From: Chamaea fasciata
Taxonomy: Eukaryota; Chordata; Aves; Passeriformes; Sylviidae
NCBI GenBank assembly: GCA_029207755.1
Contig: JARCOQ010000006.1
Span: 23,642,022-23,706,021 of the forward strand
Direction: 5' to 3'
Length of the DNA: 64,000 nt
The notes under the pieces are model-generated. The model made no database searches and was not told the DNA's origin. It saw only the letters and a list, made by a program, of their open reading frames with translations. Of this stretch, positions 26,101 to 37,600 are shown piece after piece. Every line of letters starts with the position of its first letter. The stretch's first letter is position 1. A program made the translations under genes and the position numbers.

Positions 26101-27310
26101 AAGTGCCTGCCAATCCCAAAATGAAGCAGAAGAGTTTTTGTATTACTGAAAGGTTTCCTACCTAATGTGGTAACTGTTTCCACTGGTATAAATCATACTG
26201 TTCATTGCTTTTTGTCGTCTTGCCTTTTGTAAGTAAAGTGCTGTTGCATAGATTCTGTGGGTAGACCAGCCCCTTGCTCTGTACAAGCTTTCTGTAGAAG
26301 TGATGCTTCAGTTTAACACTTGTCTGTTTTCATCTGTAGATAAAGTATCAGGAGCCATTGGGTCTTTTGGAGTAGCTAATGGCAGTTAGGATTTCTTGCA
26401 CACAAAGTAACTCACCAATACATCCATCCTCTCCTTTATTGCCTTTTATTTAATTTTATACATATATTGTCATTTCTGTGCTGTCAGTTTTATGTTTTGC
26501 TCCCTTCTTTGATGGGTGTTTAAGTGGAACAATATCTGTTAATGTTTAAAGGATTTAAATAAAAATCATTATAATTATGAGCCACTATTTCTTCTAGCAG
26601 TTTTGGAGCTGCTACCTAGGTATGTGATAGTGCTGTCCAAACAAATAACATAGCAAATTATTTTGTACAGTCCGTGTTAGACCCTTTTATCATTAGGCAC
26701 CTGTACTGCAACATTTGCTGTATAGATGCCATGTTTATTAAGGAAGTTCTTACTTATTTTAAAGACAGGAATGGAGACATGGAAGGAAAGAGCACTTGCC
26801 TTAGTGGATGTAAGAGTTCTGGCAGAGCAGGAAATAGAAAAGAGTTGGACAAGTGCTCAGATGAAACTGATTTGTTTCTACTCTACATATGACTTGTTAG
26901 TCCTGCGCCTAAAATTACTGAAACTGTGGTCTTAAATACTTTAAAAAGTACTATACCTTGTATTGCTCAAATAGAAAGCACTGTACCTTACAGTGCTCAG
27001 ATTAGGGTAAAGAAGATATTGTGCTAGAACAACATGTTCTTTTAAAGTGGTGTCAAGAGTTGAATTTCACATGCAGTGCTGGGTGTGGTCCTTGTATCAT
27101 CATCTCTGACAAAAAATAATGCAACAGAGTAAGATTCCAAGCGCTTAACGTGCTAGATGGTAGTATGGTATGCTAATCTGTTTTAATTGTCTATAATTTT
27201 TAATTGCTGTCGTACACCTATTTGTGGTTAAACTATACATACACTGAAATTGGTTAGTGTATCTTTGTATTGTAACTTCTATAGTGCTAGAATAAAGTCG
27301 CAGGAACAGT
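23151..27310 (+). other. TMEM33: Probable TMEM33 3' UTR with alternative polyadenylation signals
   Basis: No coding exon is visible after the TMEM33 stop. AATAAA hexamers occur at 24823-24828, 25776-25781, 26558-26563 and 27291-27296 on the sense strand, and no transposon was recognised in the stretch. Vertebrate TMEM33 transcripts have multi-kilobase 3' UTRs, so one or more of these are likely used. The true end cannot be fixed from sequence alone; the last one, at 27291, is my upper guess. Confidence 0.4.
27291..27296 (+). terminator. TMEM33: Candidate distal polyadenylation signal of TMEM33
   Basis: AATAAA lies 4.1 kb downstream of the TMEM33 stop, followed by TGTTTT-containing sequence. 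The earlier hexamers at 24823, 25776 and 26558 are alternatives. Confidence 0.3.
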
Positions 27311-29277
27311 CAGGCCTTGCTGTTTTAAATCACCTTTTAAGGACAGAACCTTAAGAATTCTTTATTTCAAGGATGGAAAGATATCAATATGGATAATGTA
27401 ATAGAATTTAATCTTGAGTGTGGATTCAAAAATCTTCTTCATAAAATCTCAGCATTACTTTTAAACTTCTCTGCAGAAGCTAGCTCTGTGACAATGGCAG
27501 ATGTTTTGCAGGTAAAGGAGTTTCATTGCTTAGTTCTGTGCCATCCAGATGGTATAAACTTTTAAAATTAATTGAAAAATTCATCTTTTACTTGTATTCA
27601 AGGACTGAGGCACAAAATGCTAATGTAAGGGCTCAGAGGGGAAATATAGTTCTCCTGCATATTTGAGAAAATGTGAAGCCCTTTCAAGAAAATCTAATAA
27701 ACATAATAATCGCAGGCTGCTGACACTAAGGAAAAAGCACCTCATTCGCTCTTTCTTTTATGCAGCGATTTACTGGTCCCTACTGATTTTCAAATTGGAT
27801 CACTGCAGTAAATTATCCATACCAGTACCTGTGAAAGAAAGCATTGGGATCCATATTTGTTCAGTGCTGTGCTTAAATCAGCAAGAATGACAAATTTGAT
27901 GGTATGAAATTGGAAATACCAAGGGCTTCTCTCAGTGAATGAGCAAGTATCTCCATTTGTAATTTATTGTGACCCCTTTTCACTGTATGTGCTTTGTATG
28001 TCAAATATTTATTTTGAAACAAATTAAATAGTTTTCTGTATTGATACCTATTGTTTTGTTGATGTTCTTGAAATCAAATTGTGTATTTTTTTTATTTTAT
28101 TTTAAATATTACCAGTGTGTGTTGCAAAACAGCACTTATTTACATTCAAATCTGAATAAGTTTGAGTTACTGACCAACGGCTTTGTCTTAAGTGTTCCAG
28201 GTGCATGTTGGGTGTTGGTTTTTGTTTGTGTTTAGAATAGTGCAGAATGCAGTGAGCTACTGCAGCACCTCATTTACTTTCTCTAGAGAAACAAGAAGAT
28301 AAAGGTATATATCAAAACAAAAAAAAGGAGCTGATCCCTGCCTTTAATTCATTGGAACAATTCTGCTTTTTATCTGGCATAGGTAATATCAAGTCCTGTG
28401 GAAAAAAATCTATCTATGTGCCCAGTTTACTGCCATATTTTCAGTCCAGGTGTTAGTAGAGAGTTGTACACCTGTGTTTTGGCTAAAGTCCTGTCCTTTT
28501 AATTTTATGATAGGTTACTTTGTGACTATGATTACATCCTTCTACCTAAGTAGGTGCCACGGCTGTACTGAGAATGAGTTGTGGTAACTGTTGAATTACT
28601 TGGAAATTTTGTCAGGATAATAATTTGTTTTGCAACTACTAAGCAAAATTGTGAACCAGTGTTTCTAATAATGTGAACCTATGTTACCCTCTTTTTGTGG
28701 GCTAGGCTTAGCTCATTGGTGATGGCACAGATAGTAGCTGCCTTCTTTTCAACCCAGGTGCCAACCAGATAGGCTTTATTCTGCCACTCCAGCCTACCAC
28801 CATATAGCTGGGGTTTTGTAAAAGCAGTAGTGTGGATTGTATTTGAGGAGCCACAAAAAACTTTGTTCTTACTTAAATTTGAGTTCATCTCTATCACAGC
28901 TTCTATGCATCTGACCACGAAAACTTGTTTGTGAGGTGAGTGTTGTAACAATCCAGACTCCTGCCTGGCATGAGGAAACTGCTTTCCTGGAACAAGTGCA
29001 GATCATGGTGTTTTCATTTGCTGGATGTGTCCCTATGAATATTCAGTCGTGTTCCTTCACCAGTGTTAAAAGCAGTGCTAGAAGTTTGTTAGATGAAGAT
29101 GATGCATCAGTTTGTTCCACAGGAAAATGAAGCTGAAAATCAGAAATTGTAACAGGTGCAGGACTAGATTATCTGAAGGAGTTAAAGCAATATCAGCTAG
29201 AGTTTTCACGAAGGTAGAAATGCAATAGAAAAAAGAAGGTAGAAGAATGGGGAGAAAAATAATGAGAACACAGAAAG

Positions 29278-29372
29278 TCATAGAATCACAGCATATACTG
29301 AATTGGAAGGGACCAATCGGGATCAGCAAGTCCAACCCCTGGCCCTATGCAGGACACTCCAAGAGTCAGTGC
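29278..29372 (-). mobile_element. Short CR1 LINE 3'-end fragment (antisense)
   Basis: TCATAGAATCACAGCATATA, GAATTGGAAGGGACC and CCCTATGCAGGACACTCC match the first part of an antisense CR1 3' end. The copy breaks off after about 95 bp. It lies between TMEM33 and SLC30A9. Confidence 0.85.
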
Positions 29373-30261
29373 CAGTTCTGTGATACAAAGATGTCTGGAA
29401 ATCCTGCTGGGTGCGCTGCTAGTTTCACAAACCCCATTTCAGTATTCATGATTTCATGCCATCAGTATCCTCTGGATAGTACTTAAATTTTCAAGCTGTA
29501 AATTAAGTATAATTTATTCTCCATTAAAATACTATTGAAACAGCCACACTGTACAGGAGCTAACAGTCTAATCTTGGTTTACTTAAAATGGAAAACAGCT
29601 GCAGTGGAATTAGAGTGTTCTCTATTATGTTTGAAAGTTCTGCAGTGAAAAGGTAAAGAAAGAAATAATCTGGGCTGCTTGGCCTTTTTTAATTTTTTTG
29701 TTTTCTTTTTCTTTCTGTGTTTCTTTCCTATGTTTTTTTTCTTGGCAGTCTGGTGGAAGACCTTGTATGTGCAACTCATGATGTTATGTCCTGATGTATG
29801 TTTGCATAGAACATGATATTTGTAGCATAGTGTTTTAATATTTTTGGATTTTTTTTTTAAAAAATCTAGAAAATCTGACCAAACAGATGTCTCCATACTA
29901 TGATCCCTTTCAACATACTTCCTGCTGTAACAACTTTAGTTAGGTTCTGACTAAAGAACAATAAAAATAATTGTGAATCCTTTCAGTGGTAAAGTTTAAA
30001 TCAAAGGCATGAATGAAAAGGTTTTTTGTAATGGGAGATGGAAATCTGAGGTAGACTTTCTGAATTTTCATATGTCTAGTGACATTTTCAGTTGTGTAGC
30101 TGTATAATACAGAGAAATATTGAAGCCTTAGAAAACTGCAGGTGCAGCAACAAGCATCAAGTTCAGCATGGATGTGTTTGAGCATCCAATGGCTCTATTC
30201 ACATTTCTAATGATCTCGAATTTTTTAACATCACTGTGGGGCAGAGGTAAGACATTCAGTT

Positions 30262-30374
30262 GCATTAATATGTATGTATACATACAATATGTGAATACAT
30301 ATTATATACTATATGTGATACATATAGTATATATATGTATCACATATATACAATATGTGATACATATATATACT
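30262..30374. repeat. AT-rich repeat with overlapping inverted copies
   Basis: A unit close to ATATGTGATACATATA occurs at about 30311-30326 and 30353-30370, with its reverse complement between them (about 30331-30349). The middle copy can pair with either neighbour. Flanking sequence is TATG/TACA microsatellite. Confidence 0.85.
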
Positions 30375-33300
30375 TAAAGCAATAGATAAATGACTAAATA
30401 AAATTCACTACTTTGAGGGTTTTTTCCCCTTTTTGGTAAATGGTAAAACACTTTGCACTTCAGGATGAAACAGCATCTTCCTGTCCTCTGGCAGCCTTCT
30501 CTCTCTGCAGTGTGTTATACACTTGTAAGGGAAATAGTTGTTAAAGAAGATTCTTGCACTGCACAGGTGTTTCTAATATCCTGCCTTTATGCACTTCAAA
30601 AGTACTAATTGAGCTTATTTCACATTCTTGTAATTTTTTTTTTTTTTTTTAACTTAGGAGCAAAAGAATCAAGCTGCTTTTATGCTGGTCCTTGCTTGGT
30701 TCATGTAAGAAATTATAGGACAAGTAGGGTAGAAGAGATGGGAGCTGATGATGCAAGAAGCTTCCCCCAGTCCTGTGTTCTTATGCATGTCTGTATATTA
30801 CTGTGGAGAATGAGTAGTTGTTTCAGTATTTTATGTATTATGTACCTATTATTGTTTTTAAGAATTTTAAGCTAGCTTTTTTGCTCTTGGATGAAGGTAA
30901 GTACTGCTGCTAACCTTAAGAGTTCTTTTGCCTTGCTCAGAGGCTGGAAATTTTATTTGATTATATGATATTTCCATTTGAAATGAAATTGAATTATTCT
31001 TCCATGTGCTAATTTTATTCCAAAGTACTGACCTCTAGTGGCTGGTTTGCGACTATGAAGCTAAAAATTTTAGTAATGTAATGTGCTCCTCCTGAGTCTA
31101 TTGGCTACAGGAAAGTAATTCTCCATTTAAATTTCTCAGGAGAATAATGTCTCTTCACAATTTATTTGTCCTTTGGCAGTCACTAGCTGCTGCTGGGGTT
31201 GAACTGTCTTGTTGAGGACTGCTGCCCCCCAGTTTAAGAAACTGCAGGTGAATGAACTGCATGTGAATAACTGAAAACACTTATCCATGTGCTGGAAATG
31301 AAAATATTTACTTTAGTTTATGTAGATCTTTGACCCAATGACCATGAAATAGCTTTACAGACCTGCATGACTCGGAGTAGTGTTATGCAAGCTTCTGAAG
31401 ATTCACCATTCCATGCTTCAGAGGACTTGTTCCCCTTGTGCTCCTGCTCACCACAAAATATTGTCTCTTTTTCTGTGAATTTAAATGGTTTGCCTGAATA
31501 ACTTAAAGGCAGTTTGGGATCACTGGACACTTTATGTATTCACACTTCTTTTGTATTATTGGTTTGTAGCTGCTTTGTGTTAACTGTATATGTGTAGGAT
31601 CATAAAAGGTATAAAAATCTAAAGTCTTTCCCTTTTTGCCCCTTGCTATGCTGTATGAGAGACCCACAAAGCAGGATATGTTGGGAACCCTGAAGAGTAA
31701 TTTAAACTATATTAAGTCAATACCATCAGCTCTTCCAGTGGATCTGTGGACATTGCAAGTCTCTCTCTGCTGTATGAACTTGAAATATTTAATGAATTTC
31801 AGATTGAAAAATATTCACATTGGCTTTATATTACTTCATTTTTCATACAAGGAATACTAAAATTCTTCACTTCTTATTAGCCTTTACATATCACATATTT
31901 CTTGCTAGACAGTAATACCAGAAAATTTCATAATGATGGGCTGTTGTAGCTTGAGTAATACAGTCAGTTACTGAGTTATTTTAAATAAACAGGAATGAGG
32001 AAAAAAGTTTTCAAAGGCCTACATTTCAATCCAGTCACCTGTCTTTCTTGGTCTGCAGGCAGTTCTATGTAAACTCTTCAAGTGTCTCCATAAAACAGGT
32101 TCTAAATCTTAAGAAGGTTGTAACCTTTTATTCCTGAAGACCTGGTAAGGCAACTTAACCTTATATTTTTGTAGGCAAGGTAATATGCTTTATAAAAGGA
32201 TTCTAGGGCTTTTGCAAAAGGAGGCCTGAAAAACTGACTGATATGGTAGCAAGTCTTCCCTCTCTTACGAACAACGTACCAAGGTCTTCACACAATTGGT
32301 CCTCTAGAAAGAGGTTCAGATGGCACAAAAGCCCACGTACAAGCATGGTATATAGAAATAATATTATCAGTTTAGCATTTAGCAACTTGAATGTGAATGT
32401 GACTACTTTTTTTATTTTATGAAATACAGGCTTAAAGTAGCTGGTTTGAATGTCCTGAGATACCATATCAGTTAGGATGTTTCTCTGTTCATTGCTAGTG
32501 ATTGATAACTAATGGTTGAGATGCTCATAAATAAGGTTGATTTTTTTTTCATAGAAATGCTGCAGCTGCATGCCAGGACTCTTGGTAATTCATTATCAAT
32601 TGCTTTATGTACTTGGTTGTCCCATGAAGAATAGGCTGTTATTGATGCTCTTTTACTTGCTCTGTCTCAATCAGTTTTCAGTGGTTGCCAATATAAAGAG
32701 TCATGCACAGCAGCTGACTGTGTAAATCCTGGTTGACCACCACACTGTTAGTATCTATTAATCTGACTATGATATTCCAGTTTTGTTATTTTCCTTCCTG
32801 TTTCATATTTACAATGCCAAAACCAGACAAAAGAAAAACACTTACTCGGATAAAAGAATATGAAAAAGTTAGTAGTTCCATTTGGTTTTAGAGAGGAAAG
32901 AATAAACCTAAACTTAGCATCTCTTCTAGAGTATAGCAGTGACTCTTCAGGTACAAATGTTTCAAGAATTTCTATATGCTTTCAAACATCTTTATGTAGG
33001 GGAAAAAAATAGGGAACTCTTAACTTCCTCTTTCTTTTTGTTTTTTACTGTTAGGGTCTTGCCAAAATAACAAGCAGCCAGCAAAATATGTATCAGCTGC
33101 ATGTTAGACTCCAGCTGAAACTGGTGAATTGACCTCACCTGTGCTAACTTGCAGTCAATTTAGTATTTAACTATAGTGCTGTACATCTGGTACTTAATGA
33201 TACAGCATCTGTTGCAATACTCCTGATGTATTTGGTATGGCTGCACTTGCACTACTGGGAAGATGAGTGTTAATTATTCTGTGGAAGTATTTTATTTCAA

Positions 33301-33833
33301 TCTGCCTCCCCTGGGCTTCTGGGCAAACTTGTTTTGGCAATGCTGCTCATTAGGCGGCTGGTAAAGATGTGCCAGCAAACTTTGTTCTAAAATGTAATTG
33401 TGTATGTTAAAGACAGGCACCATAATAACTCTCCTCAGTGATCTAATGCTTTGTGGATTATCAGGTACAGTAATTATCCAAATTCCCTGTCAAGCTAACT
33501 TCTGGTGAGCTCCCATGTTCCTCCCAATGTGCAAATGAAGACCAGGAAGACTGAGACATTTTCTCAGTCACATAAACCAGTAGCTATACTGGAAAAAAAC
33601 CCCAAACTTTTATAAAAAAGAGTGTAATACAGTGCCAGTGGGACTGATTACAGGCGTGGTCCTGAGCCAGGCTGTAGGTGAGCAGGGCAGGAGGTGTCAC
33701 AGCTGGGCACAGGCAGCCCTTACAACCCTGGAGCACAGGATCAACCACATGGAACTTTCCCTGGAGGACGACATCATTTGAAATAGTGCTTTATCAGCAC
33801 TGATCTGGGAAGTGCATTTTAGGGGATGTTACC

Positions 33834-34196
33834 TATGTCCAGGGAAAGGCAATGAAGCTGGTGAAGGGGCTGGACCACAAGTCTTGCGGGAAGTTCTTGA
33901 GGGAGCTGGGGGTTTTTATCCTGGAGAAAAGAGGGTTCAGAGGAGACCATATCATGCTCTACAACTGCCTGAAAGGAGACAGAAGCCAGGTGGGGGTGGG
34001 CCTCTTCTCCCAGGTAACAAGTGACAGGACGAGAAGACAGTCTGAAGCTTAGATTGGACATCAGGAAGAATTTCTTCATAGAGAGGGTCACTGGTTAAAG
34101 ACATTCGAATAGGCCGTCCAGAGAGGCGGTGGAGCCACCGCTGAACTCGATGATCTCGAAGGTCTTCTCAACCTAATTATTTCTGTGACCCTATTC
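33834..34196 (+). mobile_element. CR1 LINE 3'-end fragment (sense) next to the SLC30A9 promoter
   Basis: It opens with ATGTCCAGGGAAAGGCAATG, continues AAGCTGGTGAAGGGGCTGGA, CTCTTCTCCCAGGTAACAAG and GGAAGAATTTCTTCATAGAG, and ends TCGATGATCTCGAAGGTCTT. These are sense CR1 landmarks in the right order. It carries a 3' end of the open reading frame plus 3' UTR, 5'-truncated. It ends some 20-60 bp before the SLC30A9 CpG island. Confidence 0.93.
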
Positions 34197-34254
34197 AAAA
34201 ATTCCCTAATGTGTTTTCACCTGTGCTAAGAAATTTAACGCGCGTACGTTTGTT

Positions 34255-34272
34255 ACACGTACCGGTACGTGT
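34255..34272. promoter_or_regulatory. Perfect 18-bp palindrome with two head-to-head ACGTG cores
   Basis: ACACGTACCGGTACGTGT is identical to its reverse complement. It carries one CACGT and one ACGTG, the core bound by HIF and related bHLH-PAS factors, about 310 bp upstream of the SLC30A9 ATG at the edge of the CpG island. A GCGCGTACG stretch lies just before it. The palindrome is certain; the role is inferred. Confidence 0.45.
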
Positions 34273-34407
34273 TCCCCCTCACCAGGCACAGCGACAGAGC
34301 AGGGGCCGTTCCCGAGGCGCGGCGGCGGCAGCCTCAGCCGAGCCGCCTCCCGGGGCCAGCCCGGCCCCGCTCCCCGGGCCAGGCGCAGGCGCGGCGGGCG
34401 GGGCGGG

Positions 34408-34416
34408 TGAGTCAGC
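34408..34416 (+). promoter_or_regulatory. AP-1 / antioxidant-response-like site TGAGTCAGC
   Basis: TGAGTCAGC combines the AP-1 heptamer TGAGTCA with the GC end that fits the NRF2/NF-E2 rule TGA[C/G]nnnGC. It follows the GC boxes directly and lies about 165 bp upstream of the SLC30A9 ATG. Control by AP-1 or NRF2 is inference. Confidence 0.4.
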
Positions 34417-34581
34417 GGCGGCCCCGCGGTGCCCCCGCACATCCGGGTGCGCGGCGCCGCCCACCGCCGGCCTCCGGCCACCGCCGCCGCCCGGGGCCAG
34501 CGGGGCTCCGCCGCAGCCGCGCCGGCCTCCGCCGATGCGAATCGCCGCCCGCCCGCCGGCCGCTGCCGAGCGGCCGCCGCC

Positions 34582-34678
34582 ATGATGCCGGCCCTGGCCG
34601 CCCAGCGGCGGGGCTGCCGCGGCCTCTACCGCCTGTACCTGCGCTGCCAGGCGGCGCCGCGGCCCCGCGCCTGCCACG
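34582..34678 (+). CDS. SLC30A9: SLC30A9 coding exon 1
   Basis: It encodes M1 to H32 plus one base, Arg-rich (R9, R10, R13, R17, R21, R27, R29) and free of Asp/Glu, as expected for a mitochondrial targeting segment. The donor is GTGAGTCC. Start could be M1 or M2 (ATGATG); the first has the better context. Confidence 0.92.
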
Positions 34679-37600
34679 GTGAGTCCTGCGGGGCCCGGGC
34701 CGCTGCACCGCGCCGGCCGGGGCTCGGAGGGAGCTGTGACGGAGCTCCGCGTTTGCCTGGGGCGCAGCGAGTTGCCGGCGCTCACAGGCGGCGGTGGCAG
34801 CCGGGGTCTCTCCCGAGGCGGTAGCGCCGCTCCGGGCCGCGGGTCCGGGAGCGCCGGCTGTTTTCTCAGGGTCAGCTGTAAAAAGAAGGAAAACGTGCAA
34901 GTGTTTTGGGAACGCAGTGAGGGGCCGGGTGTCCTCGGCCGCGCTGTGCCAGCCCCGTCTGACGTAAAGCGGGCGCGGCATGCCCGTGCCGGGGCCGAAG
35001 TTTGCAGCAATTACAAAAAATACAGCGCGGTCTTTCAGGGGTTGCGTTGGTCCGAGGAGCGAACCCTGGCTTTTCCTTTAGGCCACAGATACAGTGGAAT
35101 TTGAATTCTGAGCAGTTTTGTCCCTTTTCGTGTAGTCACGGTTAAATTGCAGCAAATGCTCTTTTTCTTTAACGTGTGCACGAATTAGTAGAAAAAAATG
35201 CCCTTTAAATGTGCTGATTAAATTTCCCTTTTTCAACTGCTCCGGTATCACCAAAGCTTAGAAAACAACACTGCTCGTCTTGTGCCACGTATTTTAGTGT
35301 TTTATAAATTTGTAATCAGTAAGTTCAGTGAACTGTGTTGAGTTCAGTATTATGGGCTTTTGTCACATTGCGACAACTGTCAGTAAGTGCTGTCCTTTTT
35401 GGGGGAAGTTTTTCCTTCAGTAAGGTTCAGGTCAGTGCGTGGAGACGTGCAGGTGTGCACGTCCACTAAAGAAAAGGAAAGCTGTTGAGACTTCTACAGA
35501 ATGGACAGTTCTGTGAAATACTGTCTTTTTTTCCGTGAGAGCTGCATTATTCATAGTTAAGTGGTCATGCTTTGTATGACTTTATTTACTGGCGCCTACT
35601 ACTTATTTTAAAAAAAGTATATTTTTTTTAGTGAGTGCGTTCCAAAACAGCCAGTTTCCCTGCTGCATTTTATGGTTGGAGGTGTTATTTACCCTCTCTA
35701 CAAAAGTGTTGTGGTCCCTCAGCGAAATAGATTGCTAATACAGGTTAGTCTGTACTGCAGCTCTGCTTTTGGCTAATGTTTTGAAATGGAAGATTGCCTA
35801 CCCAGGGTGGTTTCTCAATGGACTTTTTGCATATTTATCTTGTAATTTGTCTGTTGTGAATGCTGCTAAATTTAAGACGCTTCCCTATAAAATGTTTTGT
35901 ACAATGTTGTGTATTTTTCTAAATGATTTCTATAGCGGCTGTATAATTTGCACAAAGTCCAGTTTTTCTTCACGGGTAAGCTGTGATTTGTACAGGGTGT
36001 GCACAGGGTGAAATGAAATGGCAACACTGGCTAATAGTTTTGTAGTGGTCTGTATTTGTTTTTTTATCGATATATGGTTTTTAAAGACTTTGAGGCAGTA
36101 TGACTAGAATGAGACTTAATGTATCAGAAAACTGATACTGTCAAATAGCTTTGGTTTTGGTTTTGTTTTCTGTTTTAAACCCCTAAGATCATCCAGAGGT
36201 CTCTGGGAAAAACGCATACTAGAGTGTGGGAAAATCTTGCTCATGTTAGAATGAAATTTAAAAGTGGATGTTTGAAGGGAGGTAGTCAAAGCATGCTATG
36301 TACTCTCATTTTGTAGTTCATAAAAACAGATAAAATAAGCATGGGTCGATACTTACAAGCTAACTTTCCATAACTTCTGCTGCCAGAGTAGGACCACTTT
36401 CCCTTCTTTTTCCTTCCAAAATGGCTGCCTGAAACAGCTTTTTTTTTTTCTTTCCCTTGTTAGGATGGCACGTTTCAATGAAAAGTGGGAGCCTGTCTTA
36501 CATTCTGCCATGTAATCGCCTGCCTGTGCAGCTGATGAGTCAAGTGAGAGTTTACACCTCCAATGGTCAGAAGAAAGATCTCGGATCAGAAGTTACAAAT
36601 GGATCAGCCCGTGGAGAAACCCTGCATAAAGGTGAAACAGGTAGTACTGAGCTACAATAAAGAGTATTTATAAACATGTAAAAGCTTAATATGTTTACTG
36701 ATAATGTTTTTGGTTTTTTTTCAATTGGATTATGTTACCATTGCAGTATTCTTCGTATTTTTGGTTGTGGGTGTCTGTATAGGAAATTCAAATGCATAAG
36801 CAGGGAGGAATGCTGAAATTTATTTCTTTGTCATTCTGATAATCTAAGGGTTTAAGTTTAGAGTAATCAAATTTAAAGTGGTGATGGAAAAAAAAGTGGA
36901 TGTTGAAAGGGATTAAGTTATTTAAGGGATGAGAAGTGGAATGTATTATTCATCTTTCACCACTTTGCTTGTTTATTTGAAATTTTTTGGTAGTATTTCT
37001 GGTGTGTTGTGTTAAAGGAATTAATGGTAAAGATTGAATGAGTGCCACTATTGAGCATTGTGGCATCTCAAGGCCAGGCTATAAATGACTGGTAAAGAAG
37101 GTTGAGCTGTTTCATCTGCCAGAGCTTTCTAATCTGACAGTTTATGACAGTTTATCTGACAGCAGCATTCACATTAAACATTTGATACAGAGTGCATAAC
37201 CTGACCCTCCCTGCTGTTCAGTTGTCGATCTTGTGCTTGTTAGGTTCTTGTGAAATTCAGAACTATCTTGTCCTTGCTCCATTGTAACAGCCTCTATTTT
37301 TGATGCTTATTAACTGTGGGACTGCACAGATGCAGGCTTGGAAGACTGTGCTTAAGAGATAACAGATGCTTTTCAAAATGAAAGCTCGCTTTCTTTGTGC
37401 TTTTGTCTACAATGGAGTGATCTTCTAAAGAAAATTTTGTTTTCCTCCTCCGGATAGCCCATATTTGTTCCTTCTTTAGTAACTTGTAAATTCCTGGGGC
37501 TTGCAACAGTCTTTAAAAGCCAGTAACTGTAGCCAGCTAAGAGGATTACATTCTGATGTTTGGAAGTACAAAAGTGACTCTTAAACATTGTTCAGTCTTG

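Larger units (their letters stand above)
27311..33833. other. Intergenic region between TMEM33 and SLC30A9
   Basis: No coding exon was recognised. It contains the short CR1 at 29278 and the AT-rich inverted repeat at 30262. About 33640-33800 is GC-richer than its surroundings and may be another old repeat, family not recognised. Confidence 0.55.
34215..34870 (+). promoter_or_regulatory. SLC30A9: CpG-island promoter and 5' UTR of SLC30A9
   Basis: A sharp GC- and CpG-rich block encloses the start codon and first exon, begins right after a CR1 element and fades inside intron 1. GC boxes (GGGCGGGGCGGG) lie at about 34396-34407. No TATA box is seen. The long overlapping ORFs on both strands are a by-product of the GC content. 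Confidence 0.8.

Noticed and set aside
29579..29896. 105-codon Lys-rich minus-strand frame
   Set aside because: It arises from a T-rich simple stretch; no domain, no conservation signal visible.
33812..34091. Short frames with LINE-like peptide words upstream of SLC30A9
   Set aside because: They are pieces of the 5'-truncated CR1 element, not an independent gene.
34206..35104. Open frames of 114-243 codons around the SLC30A9 start on both strands
   Set aside because: Same CpG-island effect: GC-rich low-complexity translation with no recognisable domain. The real coding part is 34582-34678.
36631..36640. Alternative donor GTGAAA ten bases inside SLC30A9 exon 2
   Set aside because: Using it would shift frame into exon 3; the donor at 36641 gives a collinear protein.
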